This document shows positions 43,572 to 54,868 of a DNA stretch of 64,000 bases, one piece after another. Within the stretch, counting starts at the first letter, position 1, and each line of letters begins with the position of its first letter. The stretch covers positions 1-64,000 of the forward strand of contig CAMJSB010000003.1 of NCBI GenBank assembly GCA_946408385.1, written 5' to 3'. The notes under the pieces were generated by a model. It did no database searches. It was not told the DNA's origin and was given only the letters and a program-made list of their open reading frames with translations. Made by a program: the position numbers and the translations under genes. The DNA is from an uncultured bacterium. Lineage in GTDB: Bacteria > Patescibacteriota > Gracilibacteria > Absconditabacterales > Absconditicoccaceae.

Positions 43572-45251
43572 TTATTTCTTTATTTTTTTGAATTCAGATT
43601 TTAGTTCATTTCTCATCTGTTGCTTCCTGTATGAATTAGAGAATCTATGTGCTTCATCACGGAGTTTAACTAAGAACCTATCAGCTTGATCATAAACTAG
43701 TGAAATTTCTTCTACATTAAATTTATCATCTATAAAACGATAAATCTTTTCTCAAACTAATCATTCATGTCAACGCTTTGATGCTAGTCAGATTCAACTT
43801 TTTCTTCTGGCTTCTCATTTTCATAATGAAACAAAATCCACTTGCTGGAATACTTTATAAAATTCTGATGATTCTTTACATAAATCTTTAACAACATTCA
43901 ACTGCCCTATTCATCAATCTAATACAAACACATCTGGATACTCTGATTTATCTTTTCATAAAAATCTTCTTTGCATCACTTCTTTCAAAGAAGCATAATC
44001 ATCACTTTGCTCTGATACAGATTTTATTTTATATTTACGATATTTCCTCTTATCAGGTATTCATCAGACAATACATGATAATCATCCACTAATCCAATCT
44101 CAGTTCATATGGGAAATATCCACACATTCTATTCGATTTGGGAAATTCTTAAATTTATAACGATTTTTTAGCTGTTCAAGCAATTGATTATGCAATCATG
44201 GTCACTGTAAAGTTGAGGAAATAACATATGAATCAAAGAATCATTCTAGCATATTAATCAATGCAGATTTTTCCTCTTTATTGAATGATACTTTATTTGA
44301 ATAAGCCAAAAGAGAAAAAGCTGAATTTCATTCTTGAGTATTTAAATCTCATATTTCTGCCTCGAATCATGATTTTATCCAATAAATATCTCAATCATCG
44401 GTTGGAATTTCCTGACGAATAATATCAATAAGTTTTCATTCATAGAAATTAAGCAATACACAAATATGAGAATATGCTATCTCTTTGATTGCTAATACAT
44501 ATCATGTTAAGTTTTTTCATAGTTCTACATGCTGTCTTTCTACTAATTCCTCTATATGCATATAGATATCACGAATCTGACTCGCCCATTCAAAATTTTG
44601 TTTAGCCACTGCATCATCTATCTGAGATAATAATACCTTTTCAATCGGTTTCGTATTTCATTTAAAAAATGAACTAAAAATATGAAGATTATTTTTATAT
44701 TCCTCTTTTATTTGTGGCAATTCTGACTTATTTTTACATTTTTCACACCACCCACCACATAATCAGAAATAAAAGTCTGAACAGATTTTTCATTCTTTAA
44801 ACTGTGAATTTGGACATGTACGATATTTTAATATTGTACGAAGATATTGCATCAGCTTTTTTAATTCTTTTGTATTATGCTTAGGTCAAATATAAGTAGC
44901 CTTATCATTCCTCTTATTCCTAGTTGTTAACACCTGAGGGAAATCTCATTCTGTTAATTTAATGTATGTATAACCATTTCATCATTTTAGCATACAGTTA
45001 AAAAATGGCTTATGTTTCTTAATTAAGTTATTCTCTAAGTATAGAGATTCACTTTCATTTGCTACCACAAAAAATTCCACTTTTGAAGCTTTAGCTACCA
45101 TTTCCTGCTTCCAAAGAGAATTTGGAGTGAAATATTGAGAAACACGTTTTTGAAGATTCTTTGCTTTTCAGATATACAAAATAGTACCTTTAGGATCTTT
45201 GAAAAGGTAAACTCATGGTTCTTGTGGTATATGGGATATATCTATTTGCAT
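43572..45251 (-). CDS. uvrC: Excinuclease ABC subunit C, lacking the C-terminal HhH domain
   Basis: 559 aa. UvrC makes the dual incisions of nucleotide excision repair. GIY-YIG domain: G-V-Y-L-F-K-D, I-L-Y-I-G-K-A-K-N-L-Q-K-R (residues 12-45); UVR motif (about 190-225); RNase H-like endonuclease domain with C-V-D-I-S-H, F-V-L-D-G-G and R-D-E-A-H-R-F. In typical UvrC the R-D-E-A-H-R-F strand is followed by 70 residues with two helix-hairpin-helix motifs for DNA binding; here the protein ends about 22 residues later at E-F-K-K-I-K-K. uvrA and uvrB are not in the window. Confidence 0.95.
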
Positions 45252-45269
45252 ATCTGAAATAAGAATAAA

Positions 45270-46811
45270 TTAAGAATCTGATTTTCTAACTTTTTGAACT
45301 TCATTTCGTAATGCTTTTATCTTTCATCGATTAAATCAAGCAATTATTCAAGCATAAATTAAACAAATTCATGCAAGCATAAATAATAGTTGTCGTCTAT
45401 TTTGATTTGGATAGAACAATTCAGAATTATTCTTTACCCATCGGAACAATAAACATAAAATTCAAACTATCAAAACATTTTTGAAGAAAAACTTTCGGTC
45501 AAAATCAAATGGATATTCTTTTTTTATGTATATTACTCATCAAATAAATTGAACAATTCGTGAAAGTGCAAGCACAGTGATTACTGCGTGTAAATCTAGA
45601 TTTAGCACAAATAAAACTAAGATATTACAACTCACATTTACTATGAGCGAAACTAGCAAAATCATAAATCTCTGTTTTATTTTTCATAGTCATGCTAGTA
45701 AATAAAAATTAAGACTGCTTAAACAGTTAAAAATCAAACATGGTCATAAAATTTGGAGCAATTCTCATGAAAATCTAAATTTTTCTCCGTATAATAAAAC
45801 TGATATTTCCTGTCAGAATACTAAAAATATTCATCACATTACAATTGCTAAGAATGCAAAATGTGTATACATCATTGATTCCAAAATCTTGAATTTCTCC
45901 TTTTCTTTTCTTGTTGAGAGTTCTGTGGTGACTGGGAAAAGTAATGCAAGAAACGGTCCGATGATTGAGAAAAATATCATTAACAATGAAAGCATATTGG
46001 TGAAATATCACGATGATTCTGCTCATAACCTATTCAAAACTAGCTGTTGGTCTACATTTCCCAATAGTGTTGAAATATTTGTGGTTAAAAATACCCAAAA
46101 TGCATATTTAAATTGTCTAAAAATCAGACTTTTATCTATTTCTTCTCTTGGTAATTTAAGCAGATGGCTATATTTTCTGAATAATTGGATTAATCAAATA
46201 GATATTCACATTGCTACTCAAATTATCCGAGCTAGTGCAAATAGTGAAACATTAAAACTTGCGAATATTCGGAATAGAATTGAAAATATTAGTACAGAAA
46301 ACATGTTGCAAAATTGCATTAATCACGAACTGAATGTATCTTGGAATGCAACGAAAATAGAGCTACAAACCTGAATGACATTATATCATAAAAAATAGAA
46401 TGACATAATCTTGATTACGTTTGTAGCCTCTATGGCATGAAAATGATGAATCGCTAACCATTCAGCATTAAAAAACAACAAACAAAAAATTATTATTCAG
46501 GTGATCAACTGCATAAAAAATGATAGTCAGATTGTATTTTTTATTTGTCATTTTTTATTCTCTAACCAATATTTTGGTAGAAAATATTGCATAGATTCGG
46601 TCAATCCAAGATCATTATAACTATACAGTAATGTTATCAGACTTAAAACTCAGTAAAAAATTCATATATCAGCTACCGATAAGGCATTTGATGCTACGAG
46701 TCTAATTAAATATCAAAGTGGTGCTGTAAATATTACAAAAACATATGCTCGAAATCATTTGCTAATTAGCTTATGAGAAAGTGTTTCTTCTTGTAATATC
46801 TCTTTATTCAT
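45270..46811 (-). CDS. Polysaccharide flippase (Wzx/MATE-like oligosaccharide exporter)
   Basis: 513 aa with about 12-14 membrane segments over the whole length. The first 70 residues (S-H-K-L-I-S-K-G-F-R-A-Y, then A-D-I-G-I-F-Y-G-V-L-S-L-I) match the polysaccharide biosynthesis flippase family (Wzx/RfbX), which moves lipid-linked sugars across the membrane. The MurJ family is a less likely alternative. A long complementary-strand ORF in 45889-46374 is a shadow of this gene. It may work with glycosyltransferases located elsewhere. Confidence 0.85.
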
Positions 46812-46837
46812 GCACAAAAAATATTAAAATATTGAAT

Positions 46838-47221
46838 CTATTTTACCTTTATTTTATCTAATCATTCTGTTACCTTTTCATTGATTTCATTTGTAATTGT
46901 ATTTCAAAGATTATCAATTTTTTGATTATAATATCATTTTGCATTTTCTACAGCTCAGGATACTCACTCTTTTGCTTTATCAACATAACCTTTCAATACT
47001 TCATCATAATATTGCTCTGCCATTCATTTTGCTTCATCTATTTTTCATGATAAAGTGGTTTGTATAGCTCCAGTATCTACTACGTTTTCTATTAATGTAT
47101 TAAATCCTTCCTTTAAATTTTCAGAATTTGGTATGCTAGAAAATGTACTTTTAATTTTAAAAACGCATCGAACTATTGCTGCTATAATTATAATAGCGAT
47201 TAAATACTTTATAAATTTCAT
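46838..47221 (-). CDS. Small protein with N-terminal anchor and amphipathic helices
   Basis: 127 aa. A single N-terminal hydrophobic segment (Y-L-I-A-I-I-I-I-A-A-I-V) is followed by charged amphipathic helices with an 11-residue-like rhythm (A-K-E-G-V-S-G-A-V-E-N-A-K-G, D-K-A-K, D-N-L-G-N-T), resembling apolipoprotein- or YtxH-like proteins. It ends 26 bases before the flippase start and follows the cluster of giant proteins; it may belong to that transcript, with no obvious strong terminator between. Confidence 0.7.
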
Positions 47222-47341
47222 ATCATTTTTTCTATAATGATAAAAATTGTGTCTAGTAGATTCTATTGATTATATTTTATATTGCAAACATTAATAGAAA
47301 AAAGTCTGATTATTTATTTTGATATGAAAAAATGTGGATTA

Positions 47342-50300
47342 TTATTTTATAAAACTATTGATATAATTTAAGAATTTTTCGTTATTTTTTACTAAGGAAT
47401 AGTACTTGTCAATCGTATTTACATCTAATATATCAACATCATTTATTCAAACTACAAATCATTCTACATCTCTTTCTAAATCTCATCAGTCTGACCGATG
47501 ATAATATCCGAGTTTTCATCAATTAGCTGGAGATCATTGTGGATTTTCTTTAATATTATTTTTTATCCAATTGATAAAATTTGCTATACGAAATCATTCT
47601 TGTGTATTAGGAAAGCTCATTCAAAGTCAATCAATAGTTACTGATTTTAGATTTTTTGAATCATCCATATTTATAGTAATTTTTTCATCATATCATCGAC
47701 TGGAAAAATTTCATGTAATTTTTCATTCCTTTCATTGTTTTTCATCAGCTTCAAATTTTGGATTTTTTCTCTTTCATTCTCGATCTACTTCATTCATTGT
47801 ATTAATTATATTTTTTACAACAATATCTACATCTCTATGGCTATCAGTTTCAGCTTTTTCCACTGATTTCTTTGAAAATTTTGGCTCTCGAGATGTAACT
47901 TTATCTGAATTACGATATTCTGCGTGTGCCTTGTAAAATCAAAGTCAGCCAATTTCTCTGTTCAATTTATTTTTCACTTCTTGCAAATTTTTATCACTAA
48001 AGTCTGTAATATCTATACTAGTTACATTCCCAATGTCATCAAATTTAAGTACTGCCTGTTCCAGACATAATTCATATATTTTTTTTGCTATTTCTTGTCA
48101 TTTCTTATGATTCTCTTCACTTTCTTTATCTAATATTAATTCTTTAACTGTTTTACCTGTGTTATTATCTTTATATAACTCAAGCAATTCTGGTAAATGT
48201 TTCCTAATTGAGTCATTAACTAAATTATTTATTTTGAGATTTCAATTTTTTACTGTAACTATATTGTCTGTCCATATAAAATTCTCAACTTGTGAAAAAT
48301 GTTCTGAATCGTTGATATCGTTTGAGTTTAAGAATGCATTCATTCATATCACTGTGTTTAATAATCATAGGTATAATCAGTTAAAATATCTGTAATATTC
48401 TTCTGATTTTTCAACTAAATAGTCTTGTGCTGTTCATGGTTGCATATAAAGCAATCATTCTTTTATATTTTGCCATTCTATACTTTTTTTACTAATAGCT
48501 TTTTCAAGTTCTACAGGGATATCTAGATCATCTTCGTGTCCTGGCCAAAGTACAAAATGTCATTGTTTACTTCTAAGCTTATTTAATTTTTTTTCGGCCT
48601 CATCCACATAATTAATTAATTGCTTTTCTTTTGGTGATAATTCCTTACCAGTTTTATTCATTGATTCATATTTTATGTTTACATCATTATCAAAATATAA
48701 AACAGTATTTACCATATCTCCACGGGATAAAGCATAAATTTGACCATTTTCTATTCTAAATAAAAATCTATTAACATCTCCTATTCATGCTCTTTTGGCA
48801 TTCATAGCGAGATAACTAGGAAGCTGTACATAACCTTTTTCATTAGAATTATTTGCTTTTATAAAGTCAATAATTTCCTTTTCGTATTCCTTCTTTTTGT
48901 CTATATATCAATATTCTCTATCGATAATTTTTTGCACTCTTTTTCTAAATTCTTGTGTTAAAGACTCATCGGCACTTTCTATTGGAGAATCTAAGTCAAC
49001 TTCTTTTATAATCATTTTAGTTGCTTGCTCTTTTGTAATTTTACTTATATCTATTTTTTCATCTTTTGCTCAAAAAAACCAAAATCCCGTATCATCATTA
49101 ATCCTAAAACCATCATGCATATATATTCATGTATTATCTCCGTCTCATGTATAAAAACGAGACAATTCAAACATATCATTGGCTCATGTATATCCATGAA
49201 CTTCTCTAGCAATACTGTATAGCACATTCTGAAACGTACAATTAGATACTTGTGTATCTACATTTCAAAGATCATCTTTAAACTCACACGAAAGATACCT
49301 CATACTGCGTTCTTCATCCCAAATCGGCCTTTTATTTATATAATTTAAATCTAATAATACATGTTCTATATAATCATAATCCGTGTTGTATGAAACCTTT
49401 GTATTAGATCTTTGCTCCATTGTTATTGTTAAATTCAAGTATTCATTATATTTTTCTACAAAATCTATATTTTTTTTCAATTTTTTAATTTCATCTGTGG
49501 TATAAGTTTGAGTTTCTTTATCTTCTCAATCATCGTTAATATCTAGTCTACTTTTTATACTAGATTTAGACGCTATTGTTCATTCGCATATTTCTTCTAA
49601 AAGCGTAGGATTTGAGTTTCTCAATTTTTCAAAAATTTCGAATTCTGTTTTGTATTCATTTGATAGTTTTTCTTTATAAGCATTTTTATATCATTCTATA
49701 TCTAATTCTTTGTAATTTGAAATATATGCATTCTCGTGGTCAGTTTTCAAATAACTGTGTACTTTGGAATTTGCTAAAAGTTGTTCTACATACTCCATTC
49801 ATTTTAAAGATAATACAGCTTTTTTCATCTCATTATATTCCGGTGAATTTTTATCTTCCTTTATATATTGTTTAATGTATTCCATTCTTAAATTAATAAT
49901 AGCTTCCATCTCTTTTTTTTCTTCTTCATATTGTTTTTTTTCTTCTTCTGCTAATATTTTTTTGAAAGATTCTTCGTCCTCTCAACTACTATAATATCTT
50001 TCTAACATACTGAAGCTTCATTCCATTATTTCTTCTTGATAGATTAATGCTTCCCATGCATCTTCCATTGTATTAATCTCAGAATTAGGTCCTCTGTCAT
50101 CTTTTATCGATTCCTTCATTCACTCGTTCATCTTTAGACGATCTGATTCAAAAAGATGTACTATAGATTGTTTTATTTTTGTTCTTTTTTGGCTAACAAA
50201 ATCATATCTATTCTGGGAATAAAATTCTTTTTTGTTTGCATATAATTCATCGTATGCTGTGGATACTGCAAATGTAAGAATTCATACAGCTGCTCATATA

Positions 50301-51685
50301 GCCATTCAAATTGGTCAAGTGACACTGCATCAAGCAGCACATGCTATTGCAAGTCATAATGCTTCAGCTCCGATACTTCATAATCAAATTATCAGTTGTG
50401 CACTCGCTTTATCCTTTAAAACTTTTCATCTTATTTCATTTATTTTTGATACTAATTCTGCTTCTTTCTTACTATCAAAATAACTTCGAACATCAACTCA
50501 TGCAAATAAGAATGTAATCGTTCACATTCATTTGATTCATCTTATAAAATTTCTTAATTTTGTTCAATTCTTTAATATTCTTGTCAATCATCTTATTTCA
50601 TTTGCATTTTTTAACACCTTTAGTTGTTTAGCTATATCATCAGATATCGTAATATTTTTTAATTTAAAGAATTCTACAATTTCTTTTTCACTTTTCCCTG
50701 CTATTTTAGCTAGTTCTTCATCTGGTAATGACTCTATCAATTTCAAAGTTTTCATATCTCCCCCAACTGATTTTAATAATTTTGGTGATACTCTATCTTG
50801 TAATTTTTGCCAAGCTTTAAATGCTTCTGCAGTTTCTCAGTCTAAAGATTTAGCAGCTTCATCAAATTGTTTTATCGATTTTTTATACACAGCCTTTTGG
50901 GCTCTATTCATTTTTACTCAACTATTCAATTTCTCAGACATTTGACTACTTAATCTATTTAACATTTTCTTTGTTTCCTGTGCATTGAATTCTTCTGGAG
51001 CTTGTTTTAATGAATTTATTCAAAGTTTTTTTTCTGTTAATGACAAAGTTTTACGATATATTGTCGCGGTTACAACTCATGATGCAGTTCATGAAACAAT
51101 GGGACTTATTCATTCGTTATTTTCCTGATTATTATCATTTTCATTCTGATTAACATTCTCTTGATTTTGATTATCGTTACTTTTATCTTGTGTATTAATT
51201 TCTTGTTTTTGACTACTATTTTCTGTATCTTGACTACTATTCTGATTTTGTATATTGTTCTCTACATTTTGATTGTCATCATTTTGATTGTCATCATTTT
51301 GATTGTTATTTGAACCATCTATGCGTTGCTCTAAAACATCCAATTTTCAATTTACAACCAGATTCAATAATTCATCTAATCTTCATTCAGTCTGTGCCTG
51401 AATAATTTTTTCTTGCTTTTCCTTTAAAAATTTAAATGTCCTATTTACTAAATTTTCAAATAGTTGTTTATTTCAAATTTTTACACCTAATACTTTTCAT
51501 CGAAATCATAGATCCTCTAAATCTTTAAGACTATCTACATCAATTTTCTTATCTGATTTTAGTATGTTTTTCATTTTTGTAAAAATCGGAGCTATCATAA
51601 ATTTATCAAAAAAGCCAAGTTCTTTTTTGAAATCTTGCATATATCTGTCTGCTATATTTTCTTTATATTGTTCTATGGACATCAT
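47342..51685 (-). CDS. Giant protein B (1447 aa), unknown
   Basis: 1447 aa, unrecognised. Residues about 130-195 are a low-complexity Asn/Gln/Asp/Glu region encoded in part by 15-base tandem repeats (51265-51309). A short hydrophobic S-G-V-V-T-A-T-I-Y follows. Near residues 430-485 two strongly hydrophobic Gly/Ala-rich segments form a hairpin (L-G-L-A-I-A-C-A-A-G-C, then M-A-I-G-A-A-V-G-I-L-T-F-A-V). The remaining about 960 residues are acidic and helical or mixed with no signal peptide. Start: ATG-ATG at 51685, 30 bases after the stop of protein C; an upstream in-frame ATG at 51790 would overlap C by 76 bases. Part of the 47342-57730 cluster. Confidence 0.85.
51265..51309. repeat. Three tandem 15-base repeats in the Asn/Gln-rich region
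   Basis: Three copies of a 15-base unit CATTTTGATTGTCAT (the last with one change) encode N-Q-N-D-D repeats on the minus strand. The sequence allows slippage in steps of five residues without frame loss. Confidence 0.85.
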
Positions 51686-51714
51686 AGTAAAAGAATATAT
51701 AATAAAATCTGTTG

Positions 51715-54700
51715 TTATAGTACTTTCGCTAGAATTTTTGTAACAGATTTTAAAAGTTTTATTCACTCTTCTCAAATCTGTTTGGCTCATTTTAACAGCA
51801 CTTTATCAAAATTATCTACCAAATTGTTCACTTCGATTCATTTAAAAAATTTAGAAAAATTTGTTTGTTTTATTACTCATTTAAATTCAGTATAATTTCA
51901 CTCTGACAATAATTTTTTAAGATGATCTCATATTTTTCAAATATTCTGTGCTTCATCCGTAATACTAAATAATTTCTTCAGTTCTGGTATTAATTTTGCA
52001 TCAAATCAGTCATCCATAAATTTAACGAAACTTTTCATTTCATCTTCTGCTAAATCTTCTGCTTGTAATTGTCTTAGTTTATCTATATGTACTTTTGCAA
52101 GATTTTTATTTCCCCATTCATCTAATCTTTTTATAGCTTTATCAATATTTGCATCAAATGCCCTTCTAACATCTCATACTACCTCTGCTGCACCTCATGC
52201 TGATGATAAATTTGATACTCTTTTCAATTCGTTAATAGATTTTTGTGCTTTTACCGCATTAGCAATTTCTGGTTTTATATCCCAGTTCTTCACTAATTCA
52301 TCATATAATTGACTATCTTTTTTGATATCTGATAAGTAATTTTCATTGACTTGTTTTTTTACTATAGAATCAAATGCTACTTTTCTCATATCAAATCATT
52401 TTTTCATATCTTCTGTTACATGAAACATACCTTTCCGCACTGTTTCTGTTTCTTTTGATCAAAATACAGGAAAAGATCTTTTATTTATAATTTTTCATGC
52501 ACGATCCAGTGATACTCTTCAATCTACTAAGTCTTGTAATAAGGTCTCTGCTCATTTTTTTCATCTATATTTTAGTGGGTTTACTCTGTGACCAAAATCT
52601 CTTATTGGCTTCACCTGACTTACTCATTTAAATGTCACCCATGCAGGTGAAAACATCATCTTTCATCCAAATGATGCAATTTTCTTTCAACTCTTAGCAT
52701 CAAGAAGACATCGAACTCATCAAACTAACACAATAGCTCATCATGTTCAAATGAATCAACTACTTATATAAGCAAGTCATTCTCACCAATCACCATGAAT
52801 TAATTTTCAAACTCACTTTATTAAATTTTTAACAGATCAGTATAAAAATCATGGAACTCTATATATTATATTTCCATATTCATCGTAATCCTTTTCTAAA
52901 GTTGTTTGTCACAATTCTGCTTCTTTTTTGAGAGCTAACATTGCATTTATTGATTCTGATAATGCAATTTTATCTTCATTACTTAATTTACCATTTTCTA
53001 GTTCTTGTTTTTTAGATAATAATATTTGTTTATAACTTTCAAACATCTTATCAAGTCATGATTTTACCAAATATTCCCTCATATTTGCATCTCAATTTCT
53101 AATTAAGTCTCAATATATATTCCGAGCTCAATCCTCGACTGCTTCAATTATATCATCCATAGAATTCAGCATATTACCACATGCTTCTCATAGTTTTTTA
53201 TCATCATTTGTATCCAACGACTCAGATTTTTGTTTTTTATTATAAATTATCTCAACTATATCCTTTTCTCATTCTTTACTTCAAAGAATTCTACTTCTAT
53301 CTTTATCTATTTCTTTAATTTGGTCCTTTAAATCTTCATCAATATGATTGTCAAACATATTATTTTGTGCTAAAACAGTAACAGCTGAATGTGTAGGACT
53401 ATTTAGAAAATTTTGGTATTGAGGATCTACTTCGATATATTTTTTAAATAAATCTTTATCATTCCATATTTCATCTTCCGATTTTCAGTATTTTTGTGCA
53501 GCTTCTTTTACTATTTTTTTTGTTAATTGATTTCTCTTTTGTCGTAAGTATGTCTGCACTCTAATACTTTGTCTAAAAAAATATTGCATTTCTTTTTCTG
53601 CATCCTTATTCTTTATTTTCCGTTGCTCTATTTTGTCACCTAATGATCATACCATACCTTTGAATGGCAACCATGATGGTAAAAATTCTAGATAACAATC
53701 TGCAAATAGTTGTAAGAACTCTCATCATGTATTTTTTACAAAATTAATCATTCAATCAAGTCATGCATTTAAAGCTGTTTTAAATGAAGAATTTTGTCAT
53801 AAAATACCTTCAACTGACTTAAATTGATTATCTAGACAATACGGAACTATTCATTTATAAAAATTTGTTCATTTTGATTGTTCTTCAGATATTTTTTTCA
53901 TCTCCAGTTCATCTTCATATCACGATTGAAGTTCCTTGTTATAAATTTCTTGGTAAACATTATCAATCTTATCTCATAATCACTCATAATTATTAAATTT
54001 TTCTTTATTTTCTGGTTTCCTTATAAATTCTTCATAAGATTCACTTTTTTCTTTATCTGAATCTCTTCCTGTCGCACCTTCTTTTCCCCATCGACCAAGC
54101 CGTTTTCATATCTTATTAATAAGGAATCAACCTCATGCGGCAATTCATCACCATTTTAAATATTTTCGAAATGACTTTCCTTTCTTCTTTTTCTTCTTTG
54201 GCTTAGTTTCTTCTTCATCATCTTCCTCTTCTTCGTCTTTTCACCATCAAAATAATTTCTTTATTCATTTATAAGCTAACGCTATTGCTCAGACTCACGT
54301 AGCAGTAAATCACACTGTACGTAGCAAATTCTTTCATTTTTCTGTTTCCCATTTTTCTTTATTCCATATATCAGACCACTGATCTCAGATTCGGTCTTTT
54401 GCCTCTGAAAATACTCATTTATTTTCCGTCTCTGGTAATACTTGCTGTTGAGTTGGAACATTATTTCATGTATTCATTATTGAATCATACAAACTCATTA
54501 TTTCATTAAAACTATTCAACAGAGCTTCTGCTTCTTCTTTTTTATTTTCTACTCACTGTCCTGATTGATTTGATAAATCATTAATTTCTTTCTGTATCTT
54601 TTGTTTCGTAGTCTCTGCTTGAGATTTTAATGCTTCTGCTTTTGTCTTTTTTTCAGTTTCAGAAATATCAACATTGGTTTTTAAGTCATTTAACGATTTT

Positions 54701-54747
54701 TTAATGTCATCAACCTCTGTTTTGAGTTGTTCGATGTTGTTGTTCAT
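51715..54747 (-). CDS. Giant protein C (1010 aa) with coiled coil and shared membrane module
   Basis: 1010 aa. Residues 1-65 are a coiled coil (L-K-T-E-V-D-D-I-K-K-S-L-N-D-L). After a Gln/Pro-rich linker comes the module shared with D and E: K-W-E-T-E-K-G-K-N-L-L, then R-T-V-G-F-T-A-T-G-V-G-A-I-A-L-A-Y-K-G-I and K-K-L-F-G-W-G-K (about 143-170). A second Gly-rich hydrophobic segment (W-G-G-I-A-A-G-G-F-L-I) follows a Glu/Lys tract, and a third lies near residue 700 (G-T-G-A-I-V-L-V-G-G-V). No enzyme motif is seen. It has its own TTGCAT-17-TATAAT promoter and is transcribed with B. Confidence 0.87.
54236..54321. repeat. Block nearly identical to 56445-56530 (copy in gene C)
   Basis: 86 bases with about four mismatches to 56445-56530, encoding the A-T-G-V-G-A-I-A-L-A-Y-K-G-I membrane segment. 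Flanking sequences diverge quickly, which points to gene conversion or recent exchange limited to this module. Confidence 0.8.
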
Positions 54748-54781
54748 AATAGATTTTTTAAAAAATAAATTATCTATACCA

Positions 54782-54810
54782 ATTATACACATATATTAAA
54801 GAAAATGCAA
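54782..54810 (-). promoter_or_regulatory. Promoter of the C-B unit
   Basis: On the minus strand TTGCAT (54805-54810), 17 bases, TATAAT (54782-54787), 35 bases before the ATG at 54747. Same boxes, same spacing and nearly the same distance as the promoter at 57774. Confidence 0.7.
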
Positions 54811-54832
54811 AAAATTATGTACTTTTTTTATA

Positions 54833-54858
54833 AAAATAGCTCTATGAAGAGCTATTTT
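54833..54858. terminator. Terminator between D and C
   Basis: AAAATAGCTC/GAGCTATTTT 10-bp perfect stem with a 6-base loop; T-rich on both outer sides. It lies just after the stop of D (54869) and before the C promoter, splitting the cluster into two transcripts. Confidence 0.85.
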
Positions 54859-54868
54859 ATTTTTTATC

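Noticed and set aside
45889-46374. 161-codon plus-strand open frame
   Set aside because: It is a shadow of the membrane segments of the flippase on the minus strand, which has clear family features.
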